From: Paractinoplanes bogorensis
Lineage (GTDB): Bacteria; Actinomycetota; Actinomycetes; Mycobacteriales; Micromonosporaceae
DNA: 64,000 bases
Assembly: GCF_018829635.1 (NCBI RefSeq)
Contig: NZ_JAHKKG010000002.1
Span: 682,001 to 746,000, forward strand
Direction: 5' to 3'
Shown in pieces: positions 18,301 through 25,733 of this stretch (its first letter is position 1; each line of letters begins with the position of its first letter). The translations under genes and the position numbers were made by a program. The notes under the pieces are model-generated. The model searched no databases, had not been told where the DNA came from, and was given only the letters and a program-made list of their open reading frames with translations.

Positions 18301-18501
18301 ACCCACCGGCTGATGGGGCGGAACGAGCAGGCGCTGGCCGACATCGACCGGGCGATCGAACTCGATTCGAGCGAGGCATGGCACTTCGCCTCCCGGTGGC
18401 GTCTGCTGCGCGACGAGGCTGACCTGGCCCGCGCCCGCGAGCTCGACACCACCAGGAACTGGGCCGACGAGGGCACGTACCAGTCACCCGATGCTCCCTA
18501 G
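15370..18501 (+). CDS. STAND-like P-loop NTPase with 14 tandem TPR repeats
   Basis: The start is GTG 15370, with no clear ribosome site and possibly a leaderless or very short leader. Walker A SIHGDGGVGKT is at about residues 47-57 and a Walker B-like LFFDTYEQ at about 210. Residues 1-520 form the NTPase and helical linker, including the GGLPLLVATLAEG motif typical of AP-ATPase/STAND proteins. Residues 527-1002 are fourteen exact 34-residue TPRs ('A(L)ADxxRAIELDP'). From repeat 5 on, units tend to alternate between RGQxxRE and RGETxRL types, suggesting duplication in pairs. Such proteins act as signal-dependent oligomerising switches in regulation, cell death or phage defence. No effector domain is recognisable. 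The gene appears monocistronic. Confidence 0.85.
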   Translation: MAEPDSLLDILRRKQRAGFVGRHGHLEFFRDNLRLPALDDHKRFVISIHGDGGVGKTFLLQQLRRIAREEGASDAYTDEHVYGVPETMSVLAGQLGKPFNDFLSKYEDFEKRREQMAQDPQAPMTAWSKVTRTAVKIGLHASKALPGAGPIVDLVDADAAAEATDQVRVYLSGKFSDSRDVRLLLNPVAELSPLFLQGLRKAAAQLPVALFFDTYEQTGPLLDGWLLDILRGRFGDPPTALTLTVAGRHPLVAGGWSEFLSAIATLPIVPFSEAESRQLLASKGVTDEPVVRTVLTLSGGLPLLVATLAEGRPTDPGDVGDPSGTAVERFLKWEHDPGRRDAVLAGALSRQIDADVLAVLAQPSTLEWLQTLPFVKARAGRYEYHDVVRAPMLRIQKAQSAQNWRSAHHRLADAHETWRTQVRADPDWTDAEWLRHRLEETYHRLCADPAGRLPDALAIGVDAAIAGLTTARRWAEMIRQAGRDSGHDRLQQRGERLVATLDEQQKDCTEMLTELIGDQSLSPESRVNALVERGRLHYYADRDEQSIVDFTEAIRLDPARGKAYLGRGQTSRWLGRFDEALADLNRVIELDPESGLAVAGRGEIYQAMERYEEALADFDRAIELDPASGLIVAGRGETYQEMKRYDDALADFNRAMELAPKSTWAVIGRGHTYRLLVRFEEALADFDRAVELDPTSSWAVASRGQIHREMGRYSEALADLTRAIELAPRYAWALAHRGETHRLLERPADALTDLDRAVELDPRNAWIIASRGQIHRETGRYDDALADLTRALELTPDYAWARANRGETYRLLDQHEQALADLDRAIELDPNYEWAIASRGQVHREKERYSEAIADLTRAIELDPRYAWAIGSRGQTYREMGRLDDALTDLSQAIEIDPALPWTFGERGETYRFTQRYDEALVDLTRAIDLNPKYSWAIVTRGQTYRAMGRFAEALADFDRAIDLNPAYDWALSGRGETHRLMGRNEQALADIDRAIELDSSEAWHFASRWRLLRDEADLARARELDTTRNWADEGTYQSPDAP
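16948..18375 (+). repeat. DNA encoding 14 TPRs of 102 bp each
   Basis: The region encodes 14 in-register 34-residue TPRs without gaps (476 codons). Similarity is highest between every second unit in the second half, so the DNA has an additional 204-bp period. This could allow copy-number change by recombination. Confidence 0.85.
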
Positions 18502-18509
18502 CCCGCCAA

Positions 18510-18539
18510 AAAAGGGCGGCCCGGTCGGGCCGCCCTTTT
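18510..18539. terminator. Bidirectional rho-independent terminator
   Basis: AAAAGGGCGGCCC (18510-18522) pairs perfectly with GGGCCGCCCTTTT (18527-18539) around a 4-nt loop. T-runs on both strands make it suitable for both convergent genes. Confidence 0.9.
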
Positions 18540-18550
18540 CATGACCGATC

Positions 18551-20536
18551 TCAGCCGATGTCGGGGCCGGTGAGGGTCGCGGCCGGGTCGTCGACCAGGT
18601 GGCGGACGTCCCAGACCCAGGCGCCGCCGGTCCAGGTCGGCTGGTAGCCGAGCAGGGCCGTCATGGCTCGCAGCATCTCGGTGTCGCGCAGCTGCGGGGT
18701 CAGCACGATGACGGCGGCCTTCCAGTAGCGGAGGTCGGCCAGGGTCATCTCGCGACGGGTGTCGTTGATCTCGGGGATCGGGTTGCCCTGGCGGATCGAC
18801 GCCATCAGGCCGCTCGTCGGGCGCCACGGCGGGGAGAACAGCGCCGTCCGGTCCTCCGGGTTGAGCGGGTTCTGGTTGGGCAGCAGCGCGTAGGCCCCGG
18901 CGATCCGCATGTCTTGGCCGGTCATCGCGGTCCAGCGCAGCGGGTCGGGGTAGCCCGAGTCGGGCAGCGGCAGGGTGACGACGGTGTGGTTGTCGTCGAC
19001 GTACTGCTTCCAGGCGCCGGACGTCACGAAGTCGGGGATCGGGGCCATCGGCGCGGTCTTCAGCTGTACCGGCACGAGCGGAACCAGGGCCATCGCGACC
19101 GCGGTGACCATCGCCACCCGGACCGGGCCGCGGGCGGCCGGCTGGGCCCGGACGAGGTCGATGGCCCGCTGCACGCCCAGGGCGAGCAGGATGCCGACGA
19201 CCGGCGCGATGGCCATCGCCCAGCGGGTCGGTACGGCCGAGTTGAGCACCGGAACGCTGTGCAAAACCGACCAGATGCCGGGAACGCCGGTGTTGATCCC
19301 GTTCAGGAAAATTCGCGGTCCGAGTGACATCGCGGCGAAGATCAGGGCCAGGAATCCCAGGGACAGGACCGCCACCGACCGCCGCATCCAGACGATCAGG
19401 CCGAAGAACAGAATGACCAGGCCCCAGCCGAAGAATGCGTTCTCCTCGGCCGGATTCTGCGCCAGCCGTTCGGCGATCACCGGATTGCCGGCCACCGAGT
19501 GGCTCGAATACGCGGTGAACGAGCCGAGGTCGGCGCCGAAGTTACGGACGAACTGCGGCAGACCGTGATAGCTCTGCGGCCCGAAGAACTGCACCGACAG
19601 CGGGTAGGCCAGCACGCCGAGCGTCACGGTGCCGGCCACGGCCAGGCCGCGCAGGAACCGGCGGGTCTCCCCGGGGTGCGTCTTGCGCCGCGAGATGGCC
19701 ATGATCAGGCAGAACACGCCCAACCCGACCGCGGTCATGAAGAGGACCTCGAGGTTGATGAACGCCTGCCAGATCAGCAGGGCGGCCATGATCAGGCCGT
19801 TCCGTACGGCCCGGCCCGGCTGCCGCAGGCGCAGCGTCCGCCAGATGATCAGCGGGACCAGGAATTGCGAGACGATGTTCGGGTGGCCGCCGGCGTGCGA
19901 AACCATGCTCGGCGCAAAGGTGCAGAAGAGAGCGCCGACCCAGGCCGCGAGTCGTGACGAGACGAACACGCGGGAGAGCACGAAATACCACGCGATGCCG
20001 GTAAGTGCCAACGCGAGAGTAAGAAATAAGTTGAACGCCACATGCGGCCCGAAGAGCAGAGTCACGGGCGTCATCGGTAGCGAAACAGCCAACACCGAGG
20101 TGTTGGCCATCATGTTCACCCCATCGGGGTAATTCATGCGATCGGAGAAGAATGGATATGCGCCATCGGTGAGCACTCGCGCACCATGCGCCATCATCCA
20201 CTCGAAGAAAGCCTGATCCTGTGGATCATCGCGCAACTCATGATCGAGATTGAGCCACAACGGTGCCGTGAGATAGAACGCGACAGCGACGAACGTCGCT
20301 GCCGCGAGAACGTCCCGCCAATCGGGACGTCGCCTCCACCACCTTTTCCTGGGCTTGCTGGCCTGCTCAGGGGCGGCCTCGACATCGGGTACGACCGAGA
20401 TCGGAGCGGTCGGGGCGACATCGGTCTCGAGCGCCTGCAACTCGGCTTCGAGGTCGTCGGTTTCCGTCTCTTGACGCGGCGGCAGCACGTTCCCGCCGGC
20501 CGGCTGGCCTGTCGAGTCAATACCCGTAATCGTCAT
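18551..20536 (-). CDS. Polytopic membrane protein, probably GT-C-type glycosyltransferase-like
   Basis: Starting at ATG 20536 the protein has 661 residues: a cytosolic N-terminus of about 85 residues ending in a basic KPRKRWWRRRPDW stretch, then about a dozen membrane spans. After span 1 comes a large acidic loop (LDHELRDDPQDQAFFEWMMAHGARVLTDGAYPFFSDRMNYPDG). Paired acidic residues in the first periplasmic loop are characteristic of GT-C lipid-linked glycosyltransferases. The final 150 residues are soluble and probably extracellular. The exact donor and acceptor cannot be deduced. The ribosome site is weak. It is divergent from a methyltransferase (20803), which would suit a polysaccharide or glycolipid pathway. 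Confidence 0.65.
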   Translation of the reverse strand: MTITGIDSTGQPAGGNVLPPRQETETDDLEAELQALETDVAPTAPISVVPDVEAAPEQASKPRKRWWRRRPDWRDVLAAATFVAVAFYLTAPLWLNLDHELRDDPQDQAFFEWMMAHGARVLTDGAYPFFSDRMNYPDGVNMMANTSVLAVSLPMTPVTLLFGPHVAFNLFLTLALALTGIAWYFVLSRVFVSSRLAAWVGALFCTFAPSMVSHAGGHPNIVSQFLVPLIIWRTLRLRQPGRAVRNGLIMAALLIWQAFINLEVLFMTAVGLGVFCLIMAISRRKTHPGETRRFLRGLAVAGTVTLGVLAYPLSVQFFGPQSYHGLPQFVRNFGADLGSFTAYSSHSVAGNPVIAERLAQNPAEENAFFGWGLVILFFGLIVWMRRSVAVLSLGFLALIFAAMSLGPRIFLNGINTGVPGIWSVLHSVPVLNSAVPTRWAMAIAPVVGILLALGVQRAIDLVRAQPAARGPVRVAMVTAVAMALVPLVPVQLKTAPMAPIPDFVTSGAWKQYVDDNHTVVTLPLPDSGYPDPLRWTAMTGQDMRIAGAYALLPNQNPLNPEDRTALFSPPWRPTSGLMASIRQGNPIPEINDTRREMTLADLRYWKAAVIVLTPQLRDTEMLRAMTALLGYQPTWTGGAWVWDVRHLVDDPAATLTGPDIG

Positions 20537-20802
20537 AGCGTGGGCGAGCCTAACCGAGGTTGGTAACGTTGCAGTGACGAGCTGCCCATGCGTGATCGAG
20601 CCGATATGAACGGTGTATTCGCGACATCCGTGCGGTCCGGCGCATGAGAAGCAACCGGCCCTAGTACCCAGGTGGGCCATGTCTCAATCAGGCAAATAAA
20701 GTGCGCCCGAGGCCGCCTCAACTTTCGGTTGTGCGGTCAAAGGTGGTTAACTCTTCCGGTCCCGCTGTCAGCTCGGATCGGCAAGACGAGGGAACCTTAC
20801 AT

Positions 20803-21516
20803 ATGGCAGACATCACTGGAGACCAGCGGATCCAGTCCGAAGTGCTCGAAGGCCTCGCCACGGCCGTGAACCACCGCCGGTGGTTCGTCGAGCTCGCTCT
20901 CCCGTATCTCGGGGACAACCCGATCGAGGTCGGCAGCGGTCTCGGGGATTACGCGATCGAGTGGGCGGAGCACCTCCCGCGGTTCACGGCGACCGAAGCC
21001 GACCCGGACCGGCTCGTGCTGCTCAAGGAGCGCATGGCCGAATATCCGAACATCGACGTCCGGCAGATGCTCCTGCCCTCGCCGGACGCGAACGGCGAGT
21101 ACAGCGCCGCGGTCTCCTACAACGTCCTCGAGCACATCGAGGACCACGTCGGCGCGCTGCGCAGCATGGCCGACCTGGTGCGCCCCGGTGGCCGGGTCAT
21201 CATCATCGTGCCGGCGTTCATGTTCGCCATGAGCAACGTCGACATCGCGACCGGGCACATCCGCCGGTACACCAAGAAGACGATGCGCGCGGCGATGACC
21301 GAGGCCGGCCTCGAGATCGAGAAGATGCACTACGCGAACGCGCTCGGCCTGATCGGCTACTACGGCGCGACCAGCATCTTCAAGCTGGCGCCGAAGGAAG
21401 GCCCGATGGTCAAGGTGTACGACTCGATCGTGCTGCCGGTGACCAAGGCCGCCGAGAGCGTCGTGAAGCCGCCGTTCGGTCAGTCGGTCTTCGTAGTGGC
21501 GAAGGTCCCCGCCTGA
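20803..21516 (+). CDS. Class I SAM-dependent methyltransferase
   Basis: The ATG at 20803 follows a GAGGGAA ribosome site, giving 237 residues. The Rossmann SAM-binding motif is IEVGSGLGDYAIEWA (about residues 42-56). An acidic strand-2 residue follows (TATEADPDRL), then motif YNVLEHIEDH and LVRPGGRVIIIVPA. This is the small-molecule/O-methyltransferase type (Methyltransf_11/23-like). The helix RRYTKKTMRAAMTEAG after the core resembles proteins near cell-envelope glycan genes. The substrate is unknown. It shares its upstream region with the divergent membrane protein. Confidence 0.85.
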   Translation: MADITGDQRIQSEVLEGLATAVNHRRWFVELALPYLGDNPIEVGSGLGDYAIEWAEHLPRFTATEADPDRLVLLKERMAEYPNIDVRQMLLPSPDANGEYSAAVSYNVLEHIEDHVGALRSMADLVRPGGRVIIIVPAFMFAMSNVDIATGHIRRYTKKTMRAAMTEAGLEIEKMHYANALGLIGYYGATSIFKLAPKEGPMVKVYDSIVLPVTKAAESVVKPPFGQSVFVVAKVPA

Positions 21517-21529
21517 CGGACAACGCATG

Positions 21530-21558
21530 AGGCCGCCGACCCGAATGGGCGGCGGCCT
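21530..21558 (+). terminator. Terminator after the methyltransferase
   Basis: AGGCCGCCG (21530-21538) pairs with CGGCGGCCT (21550-21558), with a further CCC/GGG pairing in the loop, followed by TT. It lies between convergent genes. Confidence 0.75.
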
Positions 21559-21582
21559 TTCTGCATGCGTACGGGAAAGAAA

Positions 21583-22113
21583 TCAGCCCTTGACCTGGAA
21601 AGTCGGGCGGATCGTGGCCCGGGCCAACGTGTGGAAGGCCAGGTTGAAGCCGACGTAGGCGGGCGACGCCTCGGGCGGGACCTCGAGCTTGTCGACGTCG
21701 ATGGCGTGCACCGCGAAGACATAACGGTGCGGACGGTCACCGGGCGGCGGGGCGGAACCGCCGTAGTTGCTGTCGCCGTAGTCGTTGCGCACGCAGAACG
21801 CATCGCCGGGCAGCGGGTCGACGCCGCGCGGCAGCTCGGTGGTGGTGACCGGCAGGTTGACCGCGACCCAGTGCCAGAAACCGCTGCCGGTCGGGGCGTC
21901 CGGGTCGTAACACGTCACCACGAAGCCACGGGTCTCGGCCGGGAAACCCGACCAGGCCAGCTGGGGTGAAAGGTTTTTGCCGCCGACGCTCGTGTGTGCG
22001 AACAGTTCGTCGAGCGGCTGGCCGTCGGTCACGTCCGCGCTGGTCACCGTGAAGGACGGGACGGCGGGCAGGAGATCGTACGGATCCGGGGCTACGGCAC
22101 GTTCGAGACTCAT
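21583..22113 (-). CDS. YbhB/YbcL-family (Raf kinase inhibitor/PEBP-like) protein
   Basis: The start is ATG 22113, with GGAGGA 8 nt upstream. The 176-residue protein matches the bacterial PEBP fold. It includes GGKNLSPQLAWSGFPAETRGFVVTCYDPDAP (ligand-pocket DPDAP motif), SGFWHWVAVNLP and the glycine-rich YGDSNYGGSAPPPGDRPHRY. Family members bind anions or phospholipid headgroups, and their bacterial roles are poorly known. It has no signal peptide and is divergent from the GAF histidine kinase. Confidence 0.9.
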   Translation of the reverse strand: MSLERAVAPDPYDLLPAVPSFTVTSADVTDGQPLDELFAHTSVGGKNLSPQLAWSGFPAETRGFVVTCYDPDAPTGSGFWHWVAVNLPVTTTELPRGVDPLPGDAFCVRNDYGDSNYGGSAPPPGDRPHRYVFAVHAIDVDKLEVPPEASPAYVGFNLAFHTLARATIRPTFQVKG

Positions 22114-22426
22114 CGTGATTGTCCTCCGGCGATATGCAGGCCTTCTTCGCCGAACAGTAGTCCGTCCCGGTATCCCCTGCCTTTCGACCGCGTTGCGAGG
22201 CTCTGTCACCCGATCGGGCGGACGCACAGCTGGTGCGTAGCCAAACCCGTGGGCCGGGTGATGCTTCTGTCTGACATCCGACCGGGTGTGTGCGGCAGAG
22301 ATCCCCGCGCCCGGTGGCGATACGCAAGTCGGCACCCGCCAGTACGGCGGGTGCCGACTGCTGTTGCGGCCCCTTCGGTCCGACGAATCCGGCCGAATCG
22401 GGCGCGGAGAGTGAGACGATCAAGAG
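22114..22426. other. 313-bp divergent intergenic region with a perfect 13-bp hairpin
   Basis: This region separates the YbhB-like gene from the histidine kinase gene. No credible gene is present. The notable element is a perfect inverted repeat, GTCGGCACCCGCC (22328-22340) and GGCGGGTGCCGAC (22346-22358), with a 5-nt AGTAC loop. It lies in the leader of the kinase gene, and such a stable hairpin is unusual there. It might end a short unannotated transcript or act as an attenuator. Confidence 0.6.
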
Positions 22427-23623
22427 ATGCGGGCGCCCTTGCCTCCCGACGAGCCGGCCCGGTTGGCGGCTCTGCTCGACGCACAGGTGCTCGACACCGC
22501 GCCGGAGGAGGACTTCGACGACATCGCGCTGCTGGCCTCGCAGATCTGCGGAACGCCGGTCGGCCTGGTGAGTCTCGTCGATCGGGACCGGCAGTGGTTC
22601 AAGGCCAAGTTCGGCACCGATCTCGTCGCCGTGCCGCGCGACCTGTCGTTCTGCGCCCACACGATCACCTCGCACGATCTGCTCGAGGTGCCCGACGCGT
22701 CGACCGACCCGCGGTTCGCCGAGAACCCGGCGATCAACGCCAACAACATCAAGTTCTACGCCGGGGCGCCGGTGGTGCTCGACGGGACGTACGCCGTCGG
22801 AACGGTCTGTGTCATCGATCACGTTCCGCGGGTGCTCACCGCTCCGCAGCGGCGCGCGCTGCGCAGCCTGGCCCGGCACGCGTCGGTGCAGCTGGAACTC
22901 CGCCGCTACGCCCGGAACGCGGCCGACATCGCCGACCGGATGCGCCAGCTCGACCGGATGAAGGACTCGTTCCTGTCCACGGTCAGCCACGAGCTGCGGA
23001 CACCGCTGTCGACCATCCGCGGCTACCTCGAGATGCTGCTCGAGGACGACTTCGACGCCGAGACGTCCCGGCGGTTCCTGTCGGTGATGTCGCGCAACTC
23101 CGACCGGCTGCTGCGGCTCATCGACGAGTTGCTGCTGGTGGCGAAGATGACCGAGGACCGGGTCCAGCTCGACCTGGGCGACGTGGATCTCGCCGAACTG
23201 GCCCACCAGGCGATCGCCGGCTGCCGGGCCCTGGCCGAGCATCGCGGGGTCACGCTGCACGACCGCACCGAGCGGCCGCTGCCGGCCCGGGTCGACGCCA
23301 AGCGGATCACCCAGGTGCTCAACCATCTGCTGGTCAACGCGATCAAGTTCACGCATGCGGACGGCGAGATCACCATCGACTCGTCGACCGGCGGCGAACC
23401 CGAGCTGATCATCACGGACACCGGGGTCGGCATCGCCGCCGACGAGCTTCCGCACGTGTTCGACCGCTTCTATCGCTGTGCGGCGACCGACGTGATGGCG
23501 ATCCAGGGTCCGGGTCTCGGGCTGGCGATCGTCAAATCGATCGTCGACGCCCACCACGGCAGCGTGCACCTGGAGAGCGAGCCCGGGGCCGGCACGACGG
23601 TCCGCCTCACCCTGCCCCGATAA
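22427..23623 (+). CDS. GAF-domain sensor histidine kinase
   Basis: The ATG at 22427 follows CAAGAG. The 398-residue soluble protein has an N-terminal GAF domain (residues about 15-165, EEDFDDIALLASQICGTPVGLVSLVD...FCAHTI). A dimerisation/phosphoacceptor domain has H-box STVSHELRTPLSTIRGY (about residue 188). The catalytic domain has N-box VLNHLLVNAIKF, DTGVGIA and GPGLGLAIVKS. No membrane span is seen, so it should sense a cytosolic ligand or redox cue through GAF. No response regulator is adjacent, making it an orphan kinase here. Confidence 0.92.
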   Translation: MRAPLPPDEPARLAALLDAQVLDTAPEEDFDDIALLASQICGTPVGLVSLVDRDRQWFKAKFGTDLVAVPRDLSFCAHTITSHDLLEVPDASTDPRFAENPAINANNIKFYAGAPVVLDGTYAVGTVCVIDHVPRVLTAPQRRALRSLARHASVQLELRRYARNAADIADRMRQLDRMKDSFLSTVSHELRTPLSTIRGYLEMLLEDDFDAETSRRFLSVMSRNSDRLLRLIDELLLVAKMTEDRVQLDLGDVDLAELAHQAIAGCRALAEHRGVTLHDRTERPLPARVDAKRITQVLNHLLVNAIKFTHADGEITIDSSTGGEPELIITDTGVGIAADELPHVFDRFYRCAATDVMAIQGPGLGLAIVKSIVDAHHGSVHLESEPGAGTTVRLTLPR

Positions 23624-23645
23624 AACCATTTCCCCGTACGCCGGA

Positions 23646-23673
23646 GGGCCGCGCGACATGATGCGCGCGGCCC
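23646..23673. terminator. Terminator between convergent kinase and NlpC/P60 genes
   Basis: GGGCCGCGCG (23646-23655) pairs perfectly with CGCGCGGCCC (23664-23673) around an 8-nt loop, between two convergent stop codons. Confidence 0.75.
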
Positions 23674-23686
23674 CATTCCGTCATCG

Positions 23687-24742
23687 TCAGTGGATGCGCG
23701 CGACCCGCAGTCCGGAATACAACTTGCGATACACCACTCCGGTGCGGTGGTTGCCCGCGTCGATCATCATCCCGCGGCCCATGTAGATGCCGACGTGCCC
23801 CGGTCCGACGACCAGATCGCCGGCCCGGGCCTGAGCCCGCGAGACGCTGCGGCTGCGAGCGGCCTGGGCGCCGGACGAGTGCGGCAGCCGGATGCCGGCC
23901 AGCGCGTACGCCCGCTTGGTGAAGCCCGAGCAGTCGAAGCCGTTCGGCCCGAGCCCGCCGCTGACGTAGCTCTTGCCGACCTGGGAGCGGGCGAACGCGA
24001 TGACCGCGTTCATCCCGTTGCCGAGCTGCATGACGCGCTGGCCCTGCTGCTTGGCGACCGCGTGCCGCACCGTGACCGTGCGCTGGTAGCGCTTCAGGCC
24101 GCGGTTCGGACTGACCGCACGGTCCGGAGCCACCGTCACGTAGTCGAGCTCTCCGGCCGCCTCGGCCGCCTCGGCTGCGGCCTTGGCCGCCCGGAGGGCC
24201 TTGCGGACCTCGATGGCGCGCCGGGCGGCGAGCTCCCGGGCGGTCTGGTCGGCCTGGCTGAGCAGGGCCGCCGTGACCACGGTGGGCTCACCGTCGGGCT
24301 GGACTTCGCCGCCGCGCAGACCGTCGCGCAGCTCGACCGCGGCCAGCGTGTCGGCGGTACGCAACGCCACGCGCTCGTCGGCCACGGCCAGCTGCACGGC
24401 GTCGCGCAGGGCCCGGCCGCCGTCGGGTGCGGCGAACGGGTTGACTCGGGGCAGGGCCGTCGTGACGGCCCGGCGGGAAAGCGAGAAACGCCGGGGGGCG
24501 GCGCGCGAGGCGCGCTCGGCGGTGGTGGTGCGCTCGGTGAGTCGGACAGTGTCCGAGGCTTCGGGTCCCGCCGGGTGGACGGGAGGCACGGCCTCGGCGG
24601 CGTGCTCAGTCGGGTCAAGAGCCGGCGAGATGACGGCAAGCGCGATCGCGCCGGCCGTGAATGCCCGGCTCGGGGACGGACAGTGCAGTGTTGCCTCCGA
24701 AATAGGTCCAGGGCACTCGCGCGTATCCCGTCGGCGTGGCAT
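23687..24742 (-). CDS. Secreted NlpC/P60 peptidoglycan endopeptidase
   Basis: Starting at ATG 24742 gives 351 residues. A hydrophobic export signal lies at about residues 27-44 (AFTAGAIALAVISPAL). The middle is Ala-rich and helical with a coiled-coil-like stretch (RKALRAAKAAAEAAEAAGE). The C-terminal 110 residues are NlpC/P60: the Cys nucleophile in NGFDCSGFTKRAY, the His in GPGHVGIYMG, and the third polar residue in IDAGNHRTG. These enzymes cut D-Glu-DAP bonds in cell-wall stem peptides. The ribosome site is weak, and the first 25 residues look unlike a normal signal n-region, so the true start could differ. Confidence 0.85.
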   Translation of the reverse strand: MPRRRDTRECPGPISEATLHCPSPSRAFTAGAIALAVISPALDPTEHAAEAVPPVHPAGPEASDTVRLTERTTTAERASRAAPRRFSLSRRAVTTALPRVNPFAAPDGGRALRDAVQLAVADERVALRTADTLAAVELRDGLRGGEVQPDGEPTVVTAALLSQADQTARELAARRAIEVRKALRAAKAAAEAAEAAGELDYVTVAPDRAVSPNRGLKRYQRTVTVRHAVAKQQGQRVMQLGNGMNAVIAFARSQVGKSYVSGGLGPNGFDCSGFTKRAYALAGIRLPHSSGAQAARSRSVSRAQARAGDLVVGPGHVGIYMGRGMMIDAGNHRTGVVYRKLYSGLRVARIH

Positions 24743-24938
24743 TAGCGTGCGCCGCACCGGCGCCGCCCAATACGGACGGCAATGGGAACCCGGACAACTC
24801 GTTAATTCCGTCGACCATGCCAACACACAACAGGAATGTTGCGTGGCGGAAATCCCACAATCACCCTCGCTCAATCGAGAAAAGAATGCGAGTCCCGCAC
24901 TCGATCGGTGATGGTGGATCTCCGAAATACGTCCGTGA

Positions 24939-25577
24939 TCAGGACAAGGGGACCCGTACGCCCGCACTCCAGGGCGACTTGTGCAACATCAGTGAGGTGA
25001 GATGGACCCCGGTGGGTACATCGAACGGGATCACGCCCAGCCGGATCGCGCCCGGCGGGATCTCGTCGAGCAGCGAGGGATCCTGGTCGTTGGTGAAGAC
25101 CGCCGCCTGTTCGGCCACCCGGTGCGAGCGGCCGTGCTGGTCGACCGCGCGCTGAGCGCCCGGGTCGAGCAGCCGGGGCTCCTTGCCGGTGTTCTGCACA
25201 GCCACGCTGACCAGGCAAAACTGCCCCGCAGAGGCGGGCATCGGCAGGTCGGGCGGCCCGACCTCGGCGACGCCGCACTCGGTCTTGGTGACCGCGACCG
25301 ACAGGGTTCCTTCGGCCGCTTCCCGGCCCGCCGGAAGCACCGTGAGCGCAGCGGTCTCGGTCGCGGCGGCGGCCGGCGCGGCGCTCTGGGCGATCACCTG
25401 TTGGGCTGCGGGTTCGGCCTTGTCGCCCGTCCCGGACGCGACATAAGCCACTACCCCGGCTACCACCAGCGCAAACACTCCACCCACAAACCAGGGCGTC
25501 CGACTACGGCGAGCCGCCTGCGGCGGCTTGGGATCAGCGGGTGCTGACCGCGCGGGACGCAACGGTGTGTTGGTCAT
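24939..25577 (-). CDS. Membrane-anchored DUF4352-like exported protein
   Basis: The ATG at 25577 follows GGGAGGTC, giving 212 residues. A proline-rich cytosolic head is followed by one membrane helix (PWFVGGVFALVVAGVVAYVASG, about residues 27-48) and an Ala/Thr-rich spacer. The extracellular beta-domain (about 90-212, LSVAVTKTECGVAEVG...QFCLVSVAVQNTGKEPRLL) has two cysteines. The pattern 'FCLVSVAVQNTGKEP...QxAxDQHGRxH' is characteristic of DUF4352 (Ig-like) domains found in actinobacterial lipoproteins and membrane proteins. Function is unknown, and a cell-surface role is inferred. Confidence 0.8.
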   Translation of the reverse strand: MTNTPLRPARSAPADPKPPQAARRSRTPWFVGGVFALVVAGVVAYVASGTGDKAEPAAQQVIAQSAAPAAAATETAALTVLPAGREAAEGTLSVAVTKTECGVAEVGPPDLPMPASAGQFCLVSVAVQNTGKEPRLLDPGAQRAVDQHGRSHRVAEQAAVFTNDQDPSLLDEIPPGAIRLGVIPFDVPTGVHLTSLMLHKSPWSAGVRVPLS

Positions 25578-25733
25578 AAGACCTCCCGGTGTCGCTCGGC
25601 CGATTACTCGGCCCAAGTCACACCATGCTGAGGTCGTTTCCCCTTCCAACCCGTGCCGCCGCGCCGCAGAAATCGGTCAAAACTGCATAAAATGCTCAGA
25701 CATATCCCCCGAAGGTGTACGTTTAGAATGCCA

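Noticed and set aside
15985..18384. A 799-codon open frame on the minus strand opposite the TPR gene
   Set aside because: It mirrors the repetitive high-GC TPR sequence, has no ribosome site, and its product is a periodic Val/Gly/Arg-rich chain without domains.
21737..23659. A 640-codon minus-strand frame opposite the GAF kinase and YbhB-like genes
   Set aside because: It overlaps two well-supported genes, and its product is Arg/Gly/Val/Asp-rich without known motifs.
24743..24938. c-di-AMP (ydaO-type) riboswitch before the NlpC/P60 gene
   Set aside because: Such riboswitches precede many actinobacterial cell-wall hydrolases, but I could not match the conserved core sequences here. A covariance-model search would decide.
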